A DNA stretch of 64,000 bases from Gammaproteobacteria bacterium (GTDB lineage Bacteria; Pseudomonadota; Gammaproteobacteria; Pseudomonadales; Azotimanducaceae): the NCBI GenBank assembly GCA_009839505.1, contig VXPO01000096.1, forward strand, positions 42,824 to 106,823. Direction: 5' to 3'. A program made the position numbers and the translations under genes. This document shows positions 9,296 through 18,000 of this stretch, one piece after another. The notes beneath the pieces are model-generated. The model was not told the DNA's origin. It saw only the letters and a list, made by a program, of their open reading frames with translations, and searched no databases. Numbering within the stretch: the stretch's first letter is position 1; each line of letters starts with the position of its first letter.

Positions 9296-10522
9296 CTAAA
9301 GCGGCAGGTCGCCGACCGCATGGTTGACGCTGCCTGTCTCGTTGTACGAACGCATGACCATCTCCGCGATGCGCATCAGGTGCACCTCGTCCGACCCGTC
9401 GGCGATTCGCGACCAGCGCGCCTGGATCAGCATCTGCGCCAAGGGGGAGTCGTTGGAGTAGCCGAGCGCGCCATGCACCTGCAGCGCCCGGTCGACGGTC
9501 TTCCACAGGGTGTTCGCAACATGATGCTTGGCCATCGACACCTCGGAGCGGAAATCCATGCCGTTTTCGATCTTGTAGGCGGCGTGCAGCACCATGAGCT
9601 TCGACGAATAAAGCTCCAAGGCGCTCTCGGCCATCATCCACTGGATGCCCTGCTTCTCGGATAGGAGAGAGCCGTGGGCGTAGCGCTTCTGCGCCCGGTC
9701 GACCAGCATCTCCAGAGCCTGTTCGATGGTGCCGAGCCAGCGCATGCAGTGGGCCAGTCTCGCCGGACCTAAGCGCACCTGGCCGAGCTTGTGGCCGCCG
9801 CCCTGCTCGCCGAGCATGTTGGCGTGGGGAACGCGCACGTCGTTGTAGCGGATCTCCGGGTGGCCCCCGCCGCCGCCCATGGTGGAGATATCGCGCACGA
9901 TCTCGAACCCGGGGGTGCTGGTGGGCACGATGAAGGCGCTGTTGCGCGCCTGGGCGATCTCGGCGTCCGGATCCGTCCTCGCGATGACGATGGCGAAGTC
10001 CGCGCCGTGGGCGCCGGACGTGAACCACTTGTGACCGTTGATGACCCAGTCGTCGCCGTCGCGCACGGCGGCGGTTTGAATCTGCGTGGGGTCGGAACCG
10101 GCCACCTCGGGCTCGGTCATCGAAAAGCACGACCGCATGGTCCCCTCGCACAGGGGCTTTAGCCAGTTCTCCTTCTGCTCATCGGTACCGAAGTGCAGGA
10201 GGGTGTGCATGTTGCCCTCGTCCGGCGCCTGGCAGTTTATGAGATAGGGCCCCATGTTGGTCTTCACGGCTTCTGCCGACATGGCGGCCACGGCGGTCAC
10301 GCCGAGGCCCATGCCGCCCCACTCCTCGGGCATGTGGGGTGCCCACAGGCCCTGGTCCCTGGCGGTCTGGCGCAGATCCTTGATCGCCTGGCGCCACTCG
10401 TCGCCGGATGCCCGGCCGGCGGACAGCTCCGCCATCTTCGGTCTCGCCACATCGTGCATGAAGCGCCGCACAAGCAGCCGCGCGTCCTCCACCTCGTCGG
10501 GGAACGTGAAGTCGATCGCCAT
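9296..10522 (-). CDS. Acyl-CoA dehydrogenase (FAD-dependent)
   Basis: The 408-residue protein has the acyl-CoA dehydrogenase layout: an N-terminal helical domain, the middle beta domain with CFSMTEPEVAGSDPT and VINGHKWFTSGA, and a C-terminal helical domain ending with DGSDEVHLMRIAEMVMRSY. That tail is close to the ACAD10/11-like subgroup. The ATG at 10522 gives the standard N-terminus; the frame extends further upstream without family similarity. It catalyses alpha,beta-oxidation of an acyl-CoA, passing electrons to ETF. The hydratase gene follows after two bases, so the two form a translationally close operon for sequential beta-oxidation steps. Confidence 0.93.
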   Translation of the reverse strand: MAIDFTFPDEVEDARLLVRRFMHDVARPKMAELSAGRASGDEWRQAIKDLRQTARDQGLWAPHMPEEWGGMGLGVTAVAAMSAEAVKTNMGPYLINCQAPDEGNMHTLLHFGTDEQKENWLKPLCEGTMRSCFSMTEPEVAGSDPTQIQTAAVRDGDDWVINGHKWFTSGAHGADFAIVIARTDPDAEIAQARNSAFIVPTSTPGFEIVRDISTMGGGGGHPEIRYNDVRVPHANMLGEQGGGHKLGQVRLGPARLAHCMRWLGTIEQALEMLVDRAQKRYAHGSLLSEKQGIQWMMAESALELYSSKLMVLHAAYKIENGMDFRSEVSMAKHHVANTLWKTVDRALQVHGALGYSNDSPLAQMLIQARWSRIADGSDEVHLMRIAEMVMRSYNETGSVNHAVGDLPL

Positions 10523-10698
10523 GGGGGTTCCTTGTCGATGGTGTTGCACGAGCATACATGAGCGCGCCACGCGGTCATCGCAAGGAGCGTTCTCGTCCGT
10601 GAGACCGTCGCGACGGTGTCGTCGGTTGGGTGATGATTGATGCTTGATGCGTATAGTCGTTCGACTTACGATTGCGACCACAACCCGCGGACGAAAAC
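10523..10698. other. Divergent promoter region, acyl-CoA dehydrogenase / vapBC
   Basis: This 176-base spacer separates two divergent genes. The half nearest vapB contains a TATAGT -10-like sequence inside an inverted repeat, annotated separately. I see nothing else in it. Confidence 0.4.
10650..10670 (+). promoter_or_regulatory. Inverted repeat, candidate VapB operator
   Basis: CGTA(T)AGTCG-TT-CGACTTACG is an inverted repeat with one bulged base, centred about 40 bases before the vapB ATG and overlapping a TATAGT -10-like hexamer. Antitoxins of this type commonly bind such a palindrome to repress their own operon. Binding here is inferred. Confidence 0.45.
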
Positions 10699-10944
10699 AT
10701 GCGTACCACCCTGAACATCGACGACGACGTGCTCGCGGCTGCCAAGGAAATTGCCCAACGCGAGCACAAGAGTACGGGCAAGTTCATGTCAGATTTGGTG
10801 CGCGAAGCCTTGAAAAGACGCGCAGCGGCGCCAAGCGGGCGGCGGCGCAACCGCGAGTATTACGGGTTTAGGCCGATCCCGGCTGGCGGTTCCGTGGTAA
10901 CGAACGAGCTTGTCAACGAGCTTAGGGACGAGCTTGGAATCTGA
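10699..10944 (+). CDS. VapB-type ribbon-helix-helix antitoxin
   Basis: The 81-residue protein opens with MRTTLNIDDDVLAAAKEIA, the beta strand plus helix of ribbon-helix-helix antitoxins, followed by STGKFMSDLVREALKRR (helix 2 and basic stretch). The C-terminal part, rich in Arg then GFRPIPAGGSVVTNELV, is typical of the toxin-wrapping tail in this subfamily. I chose the ATG at 10699 because it starts exactly at the DNA-binding strand. The PIN-domain toxin begins two bases after its stop, so the two are translationally coupled. Confidence 0.88.
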   Translation: MRTTLNIDDDVLAAAKEIAQREHKSTGKFMSDLVREALKRRAAAPSGRRRNREYYGFRPIPAGGSVVTNELVNELRDELGI

Positions 10945-10946
10945 TT

Positions 10947-11375
10947 GTGCTGTCGCTACTCGACGTCAATGTCCTGATCGCACTACTTGACGAGAATCAC
11001 GCGCATCATGCGGTCGTAGTCTCGTGGTTCCGGGACAACGTCGAAGACGGATGGGCATCCAGCCCGATCACGCAGAACGGAGCCTTGAGAATCCTGTCCC
11101 AGCCCAAGTATCCGAATATGGTCGAAGTCGGTGACGCACGGCTCCGTTTGCGCGAAGCCACCTCCACGTCGCACCACCGCTTTCTTGCGGATGACATCAG
11201 CTTGTTGGATGACGACATTCTGGACGCCGAGCACCTGTTGGGTCACCGACAGCTTACCGACGTCTATCTTCTGGCACTCGCGACGGCCCACGACTCTCGT
11301 CTGGTCACCTTGGACACTGCCGTGCCTCTCGGCCCGGTCCGCGGGGCCACCGAGGATTCGTTGCTGATACTCTGA
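10947..11375 (+). CDS. VapC-type PIN-domain ribonuclease toxin
   Basis: The 142-residue PIN domain keeps three of the usual acidic residues: D6 in LLDVNVLIALLD, D105 in LTDVYLLALA, and D123 in VTLDTAVP. The region around N44 reads ITQNGALRIL, so Asn stands where other VapC proteins often have Glu; this variant is common in one VapC subgroup. The start is GTG at 10947, beginning two bases after the antitoxin stop. VapC enzymes cleave specific RNAs (often initiator tRNA or the 23S rRNA sarcin-ricin loop) when the antitoxin is lost. The target here is not predictable from sequence. Confidence 0.9.
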   Translation: MLSLLDVNVLIALLDENHAHHAVVVSWFRDNVEDGWASSPITQNGALRILSQPKYPNMVEVGDARLRLREATSTSHHRFLADDISLLDDDILDAEHLLGHRQLTDVYLLALATAHDSRLVTLDTAVPLGPVRGATEDSLLIL

Positions 11376-11433
11376 CCGACGGACTGCGAACTATGCTTCG
11401 TAGGGAGTAGCAGGTTGGGTTGGGGAGATTCTT

Positions 11434-12018
11434 GTGAATAGACGCAGACTGGTGCAAACAGCGGTCGTTGCCGGCGTCCTGAGCGGCACAGTGCCGTTGG
11501 CGTCGTCGGAGAGAGCTCGGACCCCGCGTGACTTCACGGGACCCTTCTATCCGCGTGGTCCCAGGAACCGGACAAGCAACCTGATCGTCGGCGAACCGCG
11601 GACGGATGTACTGAACTTCGGAGGTCGGGTGGTGACGCCAGGTGGTGCGCCCTACGCCGGCGCGTTGGTCGACATCTGGCACGCCGACCCCAACGGACGC
11701 TACAAGCACCCCCGGGACCGGGGCCAGCAGGAACTCCTCGAGGAGTTCCTGTATTGGGGCGAGGCGGTAGCGGACGCGAACGGCACCTTCGCTTTCCGGA
11801 CCTACGTCCCTGGTCGCTACGCGGCCCGGCCGGCGCAGCACATCCACTACAAGGTGTGGTTCGAGCGCAAGGAGATCCTGACGAGCCAGGTGTACTTCGA
11901 CGAACTCGGCGGCGCGAAGGGTCTCGCCCGGTCGTCGGAAGCCGCAGCGCTGCAGACGGTCAACCTTGTCCGCGAAGACGACGACAATCTCGCGGCGCTC
12001 TTGGATATCGTGATCTGA
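11434..12018 (+). CDS. Exported intradiol ring-cleavage dioxygenase-like protein
   Basis: The 194-residue protein starts at GTG 11434 and begins with MNRRRLVQTAVVAG, a twin-arginine-like signal peptide. The mature part has the intradiol dioxygenase Fe(III) ligand pattern: Y90 (HADPNGRY), Y129 (VPGRY), H136 and H138 (QHIH), plus R132. Classical relatives (protocatechuate or catechol dioxygenases) open catechol rings. Single-domain exported versions of this size exist, and their substrates are mostly unknown. Residues 34-40 (FTGPFYP) match the family start. It stands alone, convergent with the MFS gene after only five bases. A role in breaking aromatic compounds in the periplasm is inferred. 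Confidence 0.82.
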   Translation: MNRRRLVQTAVVAGVLSGTVPLASSERARTPRDFTGPFYPRGPRNRTSNLIVGEPRTDVLNFGGRVVTPGGAPYAGALVDIWHADPNGRYKHPRDRGQQELLEEFLYWGEAVADANGTFAFRTYVPGRYAARPAQHIHYKVWFERKEILTSQVYFDELGGAKGLARSSEAAALQTVNLVREDDDNLAALLDIVI

Positions 12019-12023
12019 CGTCG

Positions 12024-13256
12024 CTACCGGGGTTGTCTCCGGACCAGCGCACGCCACTTGAACACGACGAAACCGAGCGCCAAGAGCCCCTCCACAGCGA
12101 CGATCGTGCAGGCGGCGCTGGCGCCGAACCAGGCCGCCATCAGTCCGAGATGTACCAAGCCGATGGGCCCGCTGCCGATGCAGGCCGAGAGCAGGCCCAT
12201 CATCCGCTGCCGGCTGTCGGCGGCCGCGTACTGCATCACCAGAACGCTCTGCATCGCCGCGAACGCCGCCATGGACACGCCAAGGACCAGCAGCAGCGCG
12301 CCGGTGAGCGCCGGCAGCACCGAATGCGCGAACACGGCGGCGCAGGCGAGGAAGAGCAGGACGCCGGAGAAGTAGAGGAAGCGGTACTGTCGCCGCCTGG
12401 CGAAAGCCGCCAGGGTCAGCGCGCCGAGCAGCGAACCGAGACCTTCCATGCTCGCCAGCACGCCGATCTCGAACGGTGGCAGGCCGAGCTTGTCGGCGCC
12501 GATGACTGGCACCATCGACATGACCGGAAATCCCCAGACGTTGAACACCACGGTCACGGCGAGCACGCCCTGCAGGACCGGTTGCCGTCTTAGGTCGCGC
12601 AACCCGCCGACGATCCGCTCGAAGACCCGTCCCGCAGCAGCCTGGCTGTGGGCGGCGACGGAAGGCAGGCCGAGCAGCACGACGAACGCCAGTCCGTAGG
12701 CGCACGCGGTCAGCAGGAAGGCGCCGCTCATGCCCGCGAACGCATAGAGGGCGCCGCCGAGGAGCGGACCCACCATGCGCGTCCCGGAACTCGCCACCGT
12801 ATCGAGGCTCATCGCGGGCCCCAGCCGGGCCCGGCCGACGACATCGGCAAGCAGAGTGCGCCTCACGGGAAAGTCGAACACCCATGCGAGCCCAGCGACG
12901 AAGGCGGCAAGCCCCACGTGCCAGACGGCCAGTTGTCCGAGATGCGCAAGTGTCGCCACTGTCGCGGAAACGACCGAGGATCCCGCAAGCATCGCCAGCA
13001 GGAGGACTTTGCGGTTGAACCTGCTGGCGATCTCGCCGCCGAACACGCCGAACAGCCCGAGCGGCAGCATGCGCAGCATGAGCATCCCGGCGACCAGTGG
13101 TGCCGAACCGGTGACCTCGAACACGAAGATGCCGACGGCCAGCATCTCCAGCCATCGGGCCGTGGCCGCGAACGCGCCCGCCGTCCACAGGCGCAGGAAG
13201 TCGGGTTCCGCAAGGAGCGGCCGTCGTCGCGCTGGACGCGACGCTGTGCGATCCAC
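12024..13256 (-). CDS. Major facilitator superfamily transporter
   Basis: The protein of about 410 residues has roughly 10-12 hydrophobic segments and the MFS layout: GGEIASRFNRKVLL (cytoplasmic loop 2-3) near residue 65, FPVRRTLLADVVG near 120, and a charged central loop near 205. It resembles the MFS_3/enterobactin-exporter-like group. The start is uncertain. A GTG at 13256 or a TTG at 13265 both fit, and the TTG would overlap the S51 peptidase stop. Either way the two genes are tightly coupled, and the transporter may handle a product or substrate of that peptidase. Substrate unknown. Confidence 0.85.
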   Translation of the reverse strand: MDRTASRPARRRPLLAEPDFLRLWTAGAFAATARWLEMLAVGIFVFEVTGSAPLVAGMLMLRMLPLGLFGVFGGEIASRFNRKVLLLAMLAGSSVVSATVATLAHLGQLAVWHVGLAAFVAGLAWVFDFPVRRTLLADVVGRARLGPAMSLDTVASSGTRMVGPLLGGALYAFAGMSGAFLLTACAYGLAFVVLLGLPSVAAHSQAAAGRVFERIVGGLRDLRRQPVLQGVLAVTVVFNVWGFPVMSMVPVIGADKLGLPPFEIGVLASMEGLGSLLGALTLAAFARRRQYRFLYFSGVLLFLACAAVFAHSVLPALTGALLLVLGVSMAAFAAMQSVLVMQYAAADSRQRMMGLLSACIGSGPIGLVHLGLMAAWFGASAACTIVAVEGLLALGFVVFKWRALVRRQPR

Positions 13257-13261
13257 GTCGG

Positions 13262-14035
13262 TCAAGCGATGCCCGCCGCGCGGTGGAGCGTCTCGATGGG
13301 CAGGTACTCGGCCGTCTTCGGAAGCTTGCGCTCGATCACGCTTCGCCGCGTCACGGACACCGCGTACGCGCTTGACCGCTCCTTGGTCGCCATCACACGG
13401 AAACCGGTAGCGGTGAACACCACGGCGCAGTGGTTGTCGATCCCGAGGCCTCGTCCGCCCCGGCGGATCATCATTGCGTGGAAGTCCCGGCGGCGCGGAA
13501 CGCCGTACGTGCGACCGTTGTAGTGCGGACACGCGATGCCGGCCACGAGTCCCATGCCGGCCACCGCGATGTAGCGCCAGTCGGTCTTGTCGTAGTACGC
13601 CATGGAGTCGCTGTGGCCGCGCTCGAACCAGCAGATCGCGCCAGCGCTGACACCGCACAGAACAGCCCCGCGAGCCCACGCGGCGTGCAACAGGGCGTCG
13701 ACGCCGAGCCGGCGCCAGCGACGCATCATCATGAGCGTATTGCCGCCGCCCACGTAGACGATGTCGGCACGTTCGATCTTGTTGGCGACCACCACCGGGT
13801 CCGGTGTTGACCCGAGCAGAAGCAGGACATCGGTCGTGCAGCCGAGGCGGTCCCGGTAGGCGCGCTCGAAGTGCCGGCGGTACACGTCCGAATCGCTGCT
13901 GGCGGTAGGTACGAACAGCGCGTGCGGCCGTGTCCTGCCCGTGAGTTCGATGATCTCGCGATCCATGGGTTCGGTCTCGAGCCTGCGGATGCTGCCGCCT
14001 CCGATGGCGACGATGGTGCCCATGCTGTTGTCCAT
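13262..14035 (-). CDS. Peptidase family S51 protein (dipeptidase E/cyanophycinase-like)
   Basis: The 257-residue protein has the S51 nucleophile elbow GVSAGAICW with S130, the preceding YVGGGNT motif (94-100), and a conserved His in CPHYNG (H171). Family members are cytoplasmic serine peptidases that cleave Asp-X dipeptides or cyanophycin. The spacing fits the peptidase E-like branch. Its ATG is at 14035, with a second in-frame ATG at 14023. The gene is followed directly by, or overlaps, the MFS permease gene, so a peptide uptake/export and hydrolysis unit is plausible. It is divergent from the histidine kinase gene. Confidence 0.85.
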   Translation of the reverse strand: MDNSMGTIVAIGGGSIRRLETEPMDREIIELTGRTRPHALFVPTASSDSDVYRRHFERAYRDRLGCTTDVLLLLGSTPDPVVVANKIERADIVYVGGGNTLMMMRRWRRLGVDALLHAAWARGAVLCGVSAGAICWFERGHSDSMAYYDKTDWRYIAVAGMGLVAGIACPHYNGRTYGVPRRRDFHAMMIRRGGRGLGIDNHCAVVFTATGFRVMATKERSSAYAVSVTRRSVIERKLPKTAEYLPIETLHRAAGIA

Positions 14036-14162
14036 GCTGGCAGGAGTTCAACACTATCCGTGATTCGGTACGATAGAGTGCAGCAACGCGTTGACGGCGG
14101 AAAGGTTCCCATGGGGGAGCCGTGCGGTCCGACCTCGTCGACTTTGACAATCGGGAAATCGC

Positions 14163-15176
14163 ATGAGTGCTTCGTCCAAGGATTTGATCGTCGGTGTCGT
14201 CGCCCTGGTCATACTTGCAGTGCTTTTCATCCTCGTCGATCTAGTGGAGGTCGTCTTCGAGGCAACACGGGCCTCGGAGGGCTGGAACCTCGACGAGATC
14301 GTGGCCGTGGTACCCGCGCTCGTCTTGGTCACTGCTTGGTTCGCGGCCCGCCGTTGGCGGGAAGGCACGCATCTGAACGAGCAGCTGCAACAGACCGTCG
14401 CGGACCTCGAGAACGCGATTGGAGAACGGCGCGTGATGGAGGAGCAACTCCGGGAAGGCTACAAGCTGGCGGCGATGGGCACCCTGGCGGGTGGGCTCTC
14501 GCACGAGTTGAACAATGTCCTGCAGCCGGTCATTACCTTGGCCCAACTGGGGCTAGACCGGGACCACGTCTCCGAAGCCGAACGCAAGGCGGAGATGGCC
14601 CAGGTGTTGAAAGCGGCCGACCGGGGTGCCGAGATTGTCAGGAACGCACTGGCGCTGGCGCCGGGTGGCAGCCGTGAGACCGAGGAGATCGAACCCTGGG
14701 GCTACCTCGCCGAGGCTGCGACCCGGGCGAGGAGATCCGTGGGTTCCGGCATCGAGGTGGACATTCAGGTCGGTAGCCGGCGCAGCGCCATTCGGGTCAA
14801 CCGCGTTGAAATAGACGAAGTGCTGAACAACCTCGTGGCCAACGCCGCCGACGCGGTGGAGCAGGGCGGCAAAATCGTGCTCGCCGCCGAGAACGTGGAA
14901 ATCGATGCCGAGACGGCCGACGCCCGGGGGGTGGCGCCGGGCGACTACGTGCGTGTGACGATGACCGACAACGGTACGGGGATGTCGGATGAGGTACGGC
15001 GGCATTGCTTCGATGCCTTCTTCACGACCAAGGCCGATGCAGACGCCATCGGCTTGGGGCTTTCGGTCGTCTACAGTCTCGCGCGCGGATGGGGAGGCGA
15101 TGTCGCGGTGACCTCGGAGCCCGGCGAGGGTTCGACGTTCGAAGTCCTGATCCCCAATCGAGCAAAGGAGGCTTGA
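14163..15176 (+). CDS. Membrane-bound sensor histidine kinase
   Basis: The 337-residue kinase has two N-terminal membrane segments (about 8-30 and 45-62) with only a short loop between them, then a coiled region and the catalytic core. The H-box SHELNN has H114 as the phospho-acceptor. The N-box is LNNLVANAADAVE (about 221-233). G1 is DNGTGM (269-274), F is FDAFFTTK, and G2 is GLGLS (297-301). There is no PAS, HAMP or sizeable periplasmic sensor domain, so the stimulus may be sensed within the membrane or through a partner. The response regulator gene starts three bases after its stop. Confidence 0.93.
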   Translation: MSASSKDLIVGVVALVILAVLFILVDLVEVVFEATRASEGWNLDEIVAVVPALVLVTAWFAARRWREGTHLNEQLQQTVADLENAIGERRVMEEQLREGYKLAAMGTLAGGLSHELNNVLQPVITLAQLGLDRDHVSEAERKAEMAQVLKAADRGAEIVRNALALAPGGSRETEEIEPWGYLAEAATRARRSVGSGIEVDIQVGSRRSAIRVNRVEIDEVLNNLVANAADAVEQGGKIVLAAENVEIDAETADARGVAPGDYVRVTMTDNGTGMSDEVRRHCFDAFFTTKADADAIGLGLSVVYSLARGWGGDVAVTSEPGEGSTFEVLIPNRAKEA

Positions 15177-15179
15177 CCG

Positions 15180-15551
15180 ATGGCGACATTGCTCTTGGCC
15201 GACGACGACCCCGTGGTGCGCTACGCCTTCGCGCTGCTGTTGCGCAGCAACGGCTATCACGTCCTCGAAGCGCCCTCAAACGAGGCGGCCCTCGCGCTCG
15301 CGAAGGAAAACCCGGACGTGGTCATCACCGACGTCAACATGCCTGGCATGACGGCCCTCGAACTGCTTGAGGAACTCCGCAAGACCCATCCCGATGTGGG
15401 CATCGTCGGACTGTCGGGCGGCGCCATGCACCAGCGCCCCGGTCTGGCGGAGAGCTTCGCCCAAACGGGTGTGGCCAACCGCGTGCTGCAGAAGCCGGTC
15501 AGGAACGAAGAGCTGTTGAGCGAGGTCGAGGCGGTCTTGTCCGGCGACTGA
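15180..15551 (+). CDS. Stand-alone receiver-domain response regulator
   Basis: The 123-residue CheY-like receiver has the acidic triad D8-D10, the phospho-acceptor D51 (VITDVNMPGM), S79 and K105 (QKPV). It has no output domain, so it signals by protein-protein contact or as a phosphorelay intermediate. It follows the kinase after three bases and is surely its partner. An insertion GGAMHQRPGLAESFAQTGVAN after S79 lengthens the beta4-alpha4 region compared with CheY. Final target unknown. Confidence 0.93.
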   Translation: MATLLLADDDPVVRYAFALLLRSNGYHVLEAPSNEAALALAKENPDVVITDVNMPGMTALELLEELRKTHPDVGIVGLSGGAMHQRPGLAESFAQTGVANRVLQKPVRNEELLSEVEAVLSGD

Positions 15552-15605
15552 CAGGATCCGCCTCGAGCCGGCTGCGGATTGTCAACACCGGGCGGGGCGC
15601 AACGG

Positions 15606-17999
15606 CTATAGGATCAGCTTGACGCGTAGCCAAGCAGCACGGGGTATTCCGGGTGCCAGGAACCGGACGTCCTCGCCGATGTCGTCGAGCCCCACGACCT
15701 CGTCTGGCTCCTCGCCGATCAGACCGAAGTTTTCGTAGCCCAGGTCCAGGAGGTTCTCGAGCAGCAGCGATGCCTCGAAGCGGTCGTTCCGGTACCGGAC
15801 GAACGCATTGGCCACCGCGTAGCCGGACAACTCGTCGAGTTCATTGGACTCGTCTCCCCGCAGGTGGCTGCCGGAGACGGCGACGATGTCGAAGCCAAGG
15901 GAAAGCCGGTCTGTGAACGAATAGTCGGCGGCCGCTTTGAACAAGTGACTCGGAATGCCTGGAATGCGGTCCCCGGGCGACACTGGGCGCGTCAGCGGCG
16001 CGTCATCATCTCCATCCCCGGCATTGGCCGGATGGTTGGGGCTCAGCACGTCGAAGGCGTCTTCGAACGTCGCGCGCACGTGGGTGTAGTCGATGCTCCA
16101 CCCCCAGCGGTCCCGTGTTCTCGTCAACGACAACTCGACGCCCAGGCGGCGGGTGCCGGCGACGTTCCGGAACAGGCCGTGGGCGCGTGTCTGGCCGGTC
16201 TGCCAGAGGATGTCGTCGTCGTTGACGACCCGGAACAAGCCGAGAGACCAACCGAGGCCGGAGTCAAGGGCGCCGCGAATGCCGAACTCGATGCTCCTCG
16301 CGACTACCTCCTCGAGCGGCGGGTCGGCGAGAAAGGCGTTCGGTAGTCGGCACTCCTCCACCTCGCCGGTTTCGGGATTCCGCGCCAGCGCTTCGCTGCA
16401 CGCGAGCTCAATGGGGGTCGGCAGGCGGCTCGACCGGCCGATCGATGCGTAGGCGCGATACGTGGACCATCGACGCACTCCGCCGACACTCCAATTGAAG
16501 TTGCGATAGCGATGCGAGCCGTCGAGTTGCGGCTGCTCGCCGGAGCGGTCGTGCAACGACACCTCGCTGTCGTGCAGGAATCCGGAGAGGGTGAGTGTCC
16601 AGGCCTCGCCGATGTCAATGATGTCGCCGGCATAGAGGAAGCGCCGCTCCACCCGGGTCTCGATGTCGGTGGCTTCGTCGGCGAATCCGCCCTGCGCCGA
16701 CGCCGCCGTGCGGGTGGACCGTGTGTCCGGATCAAAGAGCGCAAACTGCACCCGCGATTCGAACCCGCTTCGGCCCCGGTAGAAACCGCCGCCCGTGCTC
16801 AACTCGTGGTTGTACCCGAACCAGGTGGCGGGCACGTCGAACTCGACAACCCCGCCGCGGGAGTCTTGCGCGCGTCGGCTGATGTTGTTGATGGCGCCGC
16901 AGCCTCCCTCGCCGACGATCTCCTCGAACACCTCGTCCTCATCGTCCCCTCCAGTCGCCGGCTCTTCCTCGGCTTCGTCCTCGCACGCCTCCGGCAGCAG
17001 CCGACTCAAGGCGGACCGTCCTCCGAAGCCCTCGATCAGCTCGTCGACGTCGTCCTCCTCGAGCGCGTCGCCATTGAAGGACGCCGTGTCGTTGTCGCGA
17101 ACGTGCAGCTTGCCGACGAGAGAAGCGCCTTCGGCGAATGACAGTCCGCCGCTGAGCGACCAAGATCGGGCGTTGTTTTCGGTGATGTCGGGCGCGGTGA
17201 ACACGGCGGCTCGATCGCGGGCAATGAGACCCGAAGGGGACAAGCCGTTGCCCGTGAGTTCGGAGTCGCCGCGGTGGTGTTCGATGGCCAGGGAGCGGCC
17301 GCCTTCGCGCCACTCCACGTTGCCGTAGAGGTTCTCGGCCCTAGAGGGGGAGAGGTCACGCCAACCCTCCTCGTCGAAACGCTGGCCGTTGACGTAGTAG
17401 CCCAGCCGGCCGTTGTTACCACCGCTTTCGAGGTTGGTCACCCGCCGGCCGTGCGAACCCGCCCCGACTTCCAGCCCATGCGCCGTATGGCTGAAGCCGT
17501 CCTTCATGCGCATGACGATGGAACCGCCCAGGGTGTTCAGGCCGAAGAGGGGATTCGAGCCGCCGAGCACGCTCAGGTTGGCGACGGCCTTCATGGGGAC
17601 GAGATCCCAATTGACGGCGTCGCCGAGGGGCTCGTTGAGGCGGACGCCGTTCTGGTACACGGTGAGACCCATGGGTAGGCCGAGCAGTGGCGAGGCCGCG
17701 TAGCCGCGGTAGTAGAGGTCGGACTGCAGGGGATTGCCCTGCGCCGAGTTGATGTGGACACTGCGGGCGCGTCGGGCCAGGTAGTCGGACACGTCAAGAC
17801 TGCCGCTCGCCGCCAGCTCATCGCCACTCACGGTTTGAATGCTGCCGGGATAGTCGCGGACATCGAGATCGCTTTCGCCCACCGGCGTCTTGGCGACCAC
17901 GGTGACCGTCTCGATCTGCGCGCCCTGGGCGATCGCTGCGCCAAGGCCTAGGACGAACGCTGCCGGGACCAGGGGCCCGAAGGGCTTCCCGATTGTCAA
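15606..17999 (-). CDS. TonB-dependent outer-membrane receptor
   Basis: The 797-residue protein has a signal peptide (IGKPFGPLVPAAFVLGLGAAIAQGA), a TonB-box-like ETVTVVAK, a plug domain (DVRDYPGSIQTVSGDEL onwards; GGSIVMRMKDGFS), and a long beta barrel with strongly acidic loops near residues 350-400. No ATG fits. A TTG at 17999 places the signal peptide correctly and lies one base after the stop of the rhodanese gene on the same strand, so translation is probably coupled. The barrel ends in hydrophobic residues. It imports a scarce ligand using the proton motive force. The ligand is unknown, though pairing with a sulfurtransferase hints at a sulfur-containing compound (inference). Confidence 0.9.
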   Translation of the reverse strand: MTIGKPFGPLVPAAFVLGLGAAIAQGAQIETVTVVAKTPVGESDLDVRDYPGSIQTVSGDELAASGSLDVSDYLARRARSVHINSAQGNPLQSDLYYRGYAASPLLGLPMGLTVYQNGVRLNEPLGDAVNWDLVPMKAVANLSVLGGSNPLFGLNTLGGSIVMRMKDGFSHTAHGLEVGAGSHGRRVTNLESGGNNGRLGYYVNGQRFDEEGWRDLSPSRAENLYGNVEWREGGRSLAIEHHRGDSELTGNGLSPSGLIARDRAAVFTAPDITENNARSWSLSGGLSFAEGASLVGKLHVRDNDTASFNGDALEEDDVDELIEGFGGRSALSRLLPEACEDEAEEEPATGGDDEDEVFEEIVGEGGCGAINNISRRAQDSRGGVVEFDVPATWFGYNHELSTGGGFYRGRSGFESRVQFALFDPDTRSTRTAASAQGGFADEATDIETRVERRFLYAGDIIDIGEAWTLTLSGFLHDSEVSLHDRSGEQPQLDGSHRYRNFNWSVGGVRRWSTYRAYASIGRSSRLPTPIELACSEALARNPETGEVEECRLPNAFLADPPLEEVVARSIEFGIRGALDSGLGWSLGLFRVVNDDDILWQTGQTRAHGLFRNVAGTRRLGVELSLTRTRDRWGWSIDYTHVRATFEDAFDVLSPNHPANAGDGDDDAPLTRPVSPGDRIPGIPSHLFKAAADYSFTDRLSLGFDIVAVSGSHLRGDESNELDELSGYAVANAFVRYRNDRFEASLLLENLLDLGYENFGLIGEEPDEVVGLDDIGEDVRFLAPGIPRAAWLRVKLIL

Positions 18000-18000
18000 C

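Noticed and set aside
11305..13188. Long antisense frame across the dioxygenase and MFS genes
   Set aside because: It covers several real genes, is Arg-rich and has no recognisable domain.
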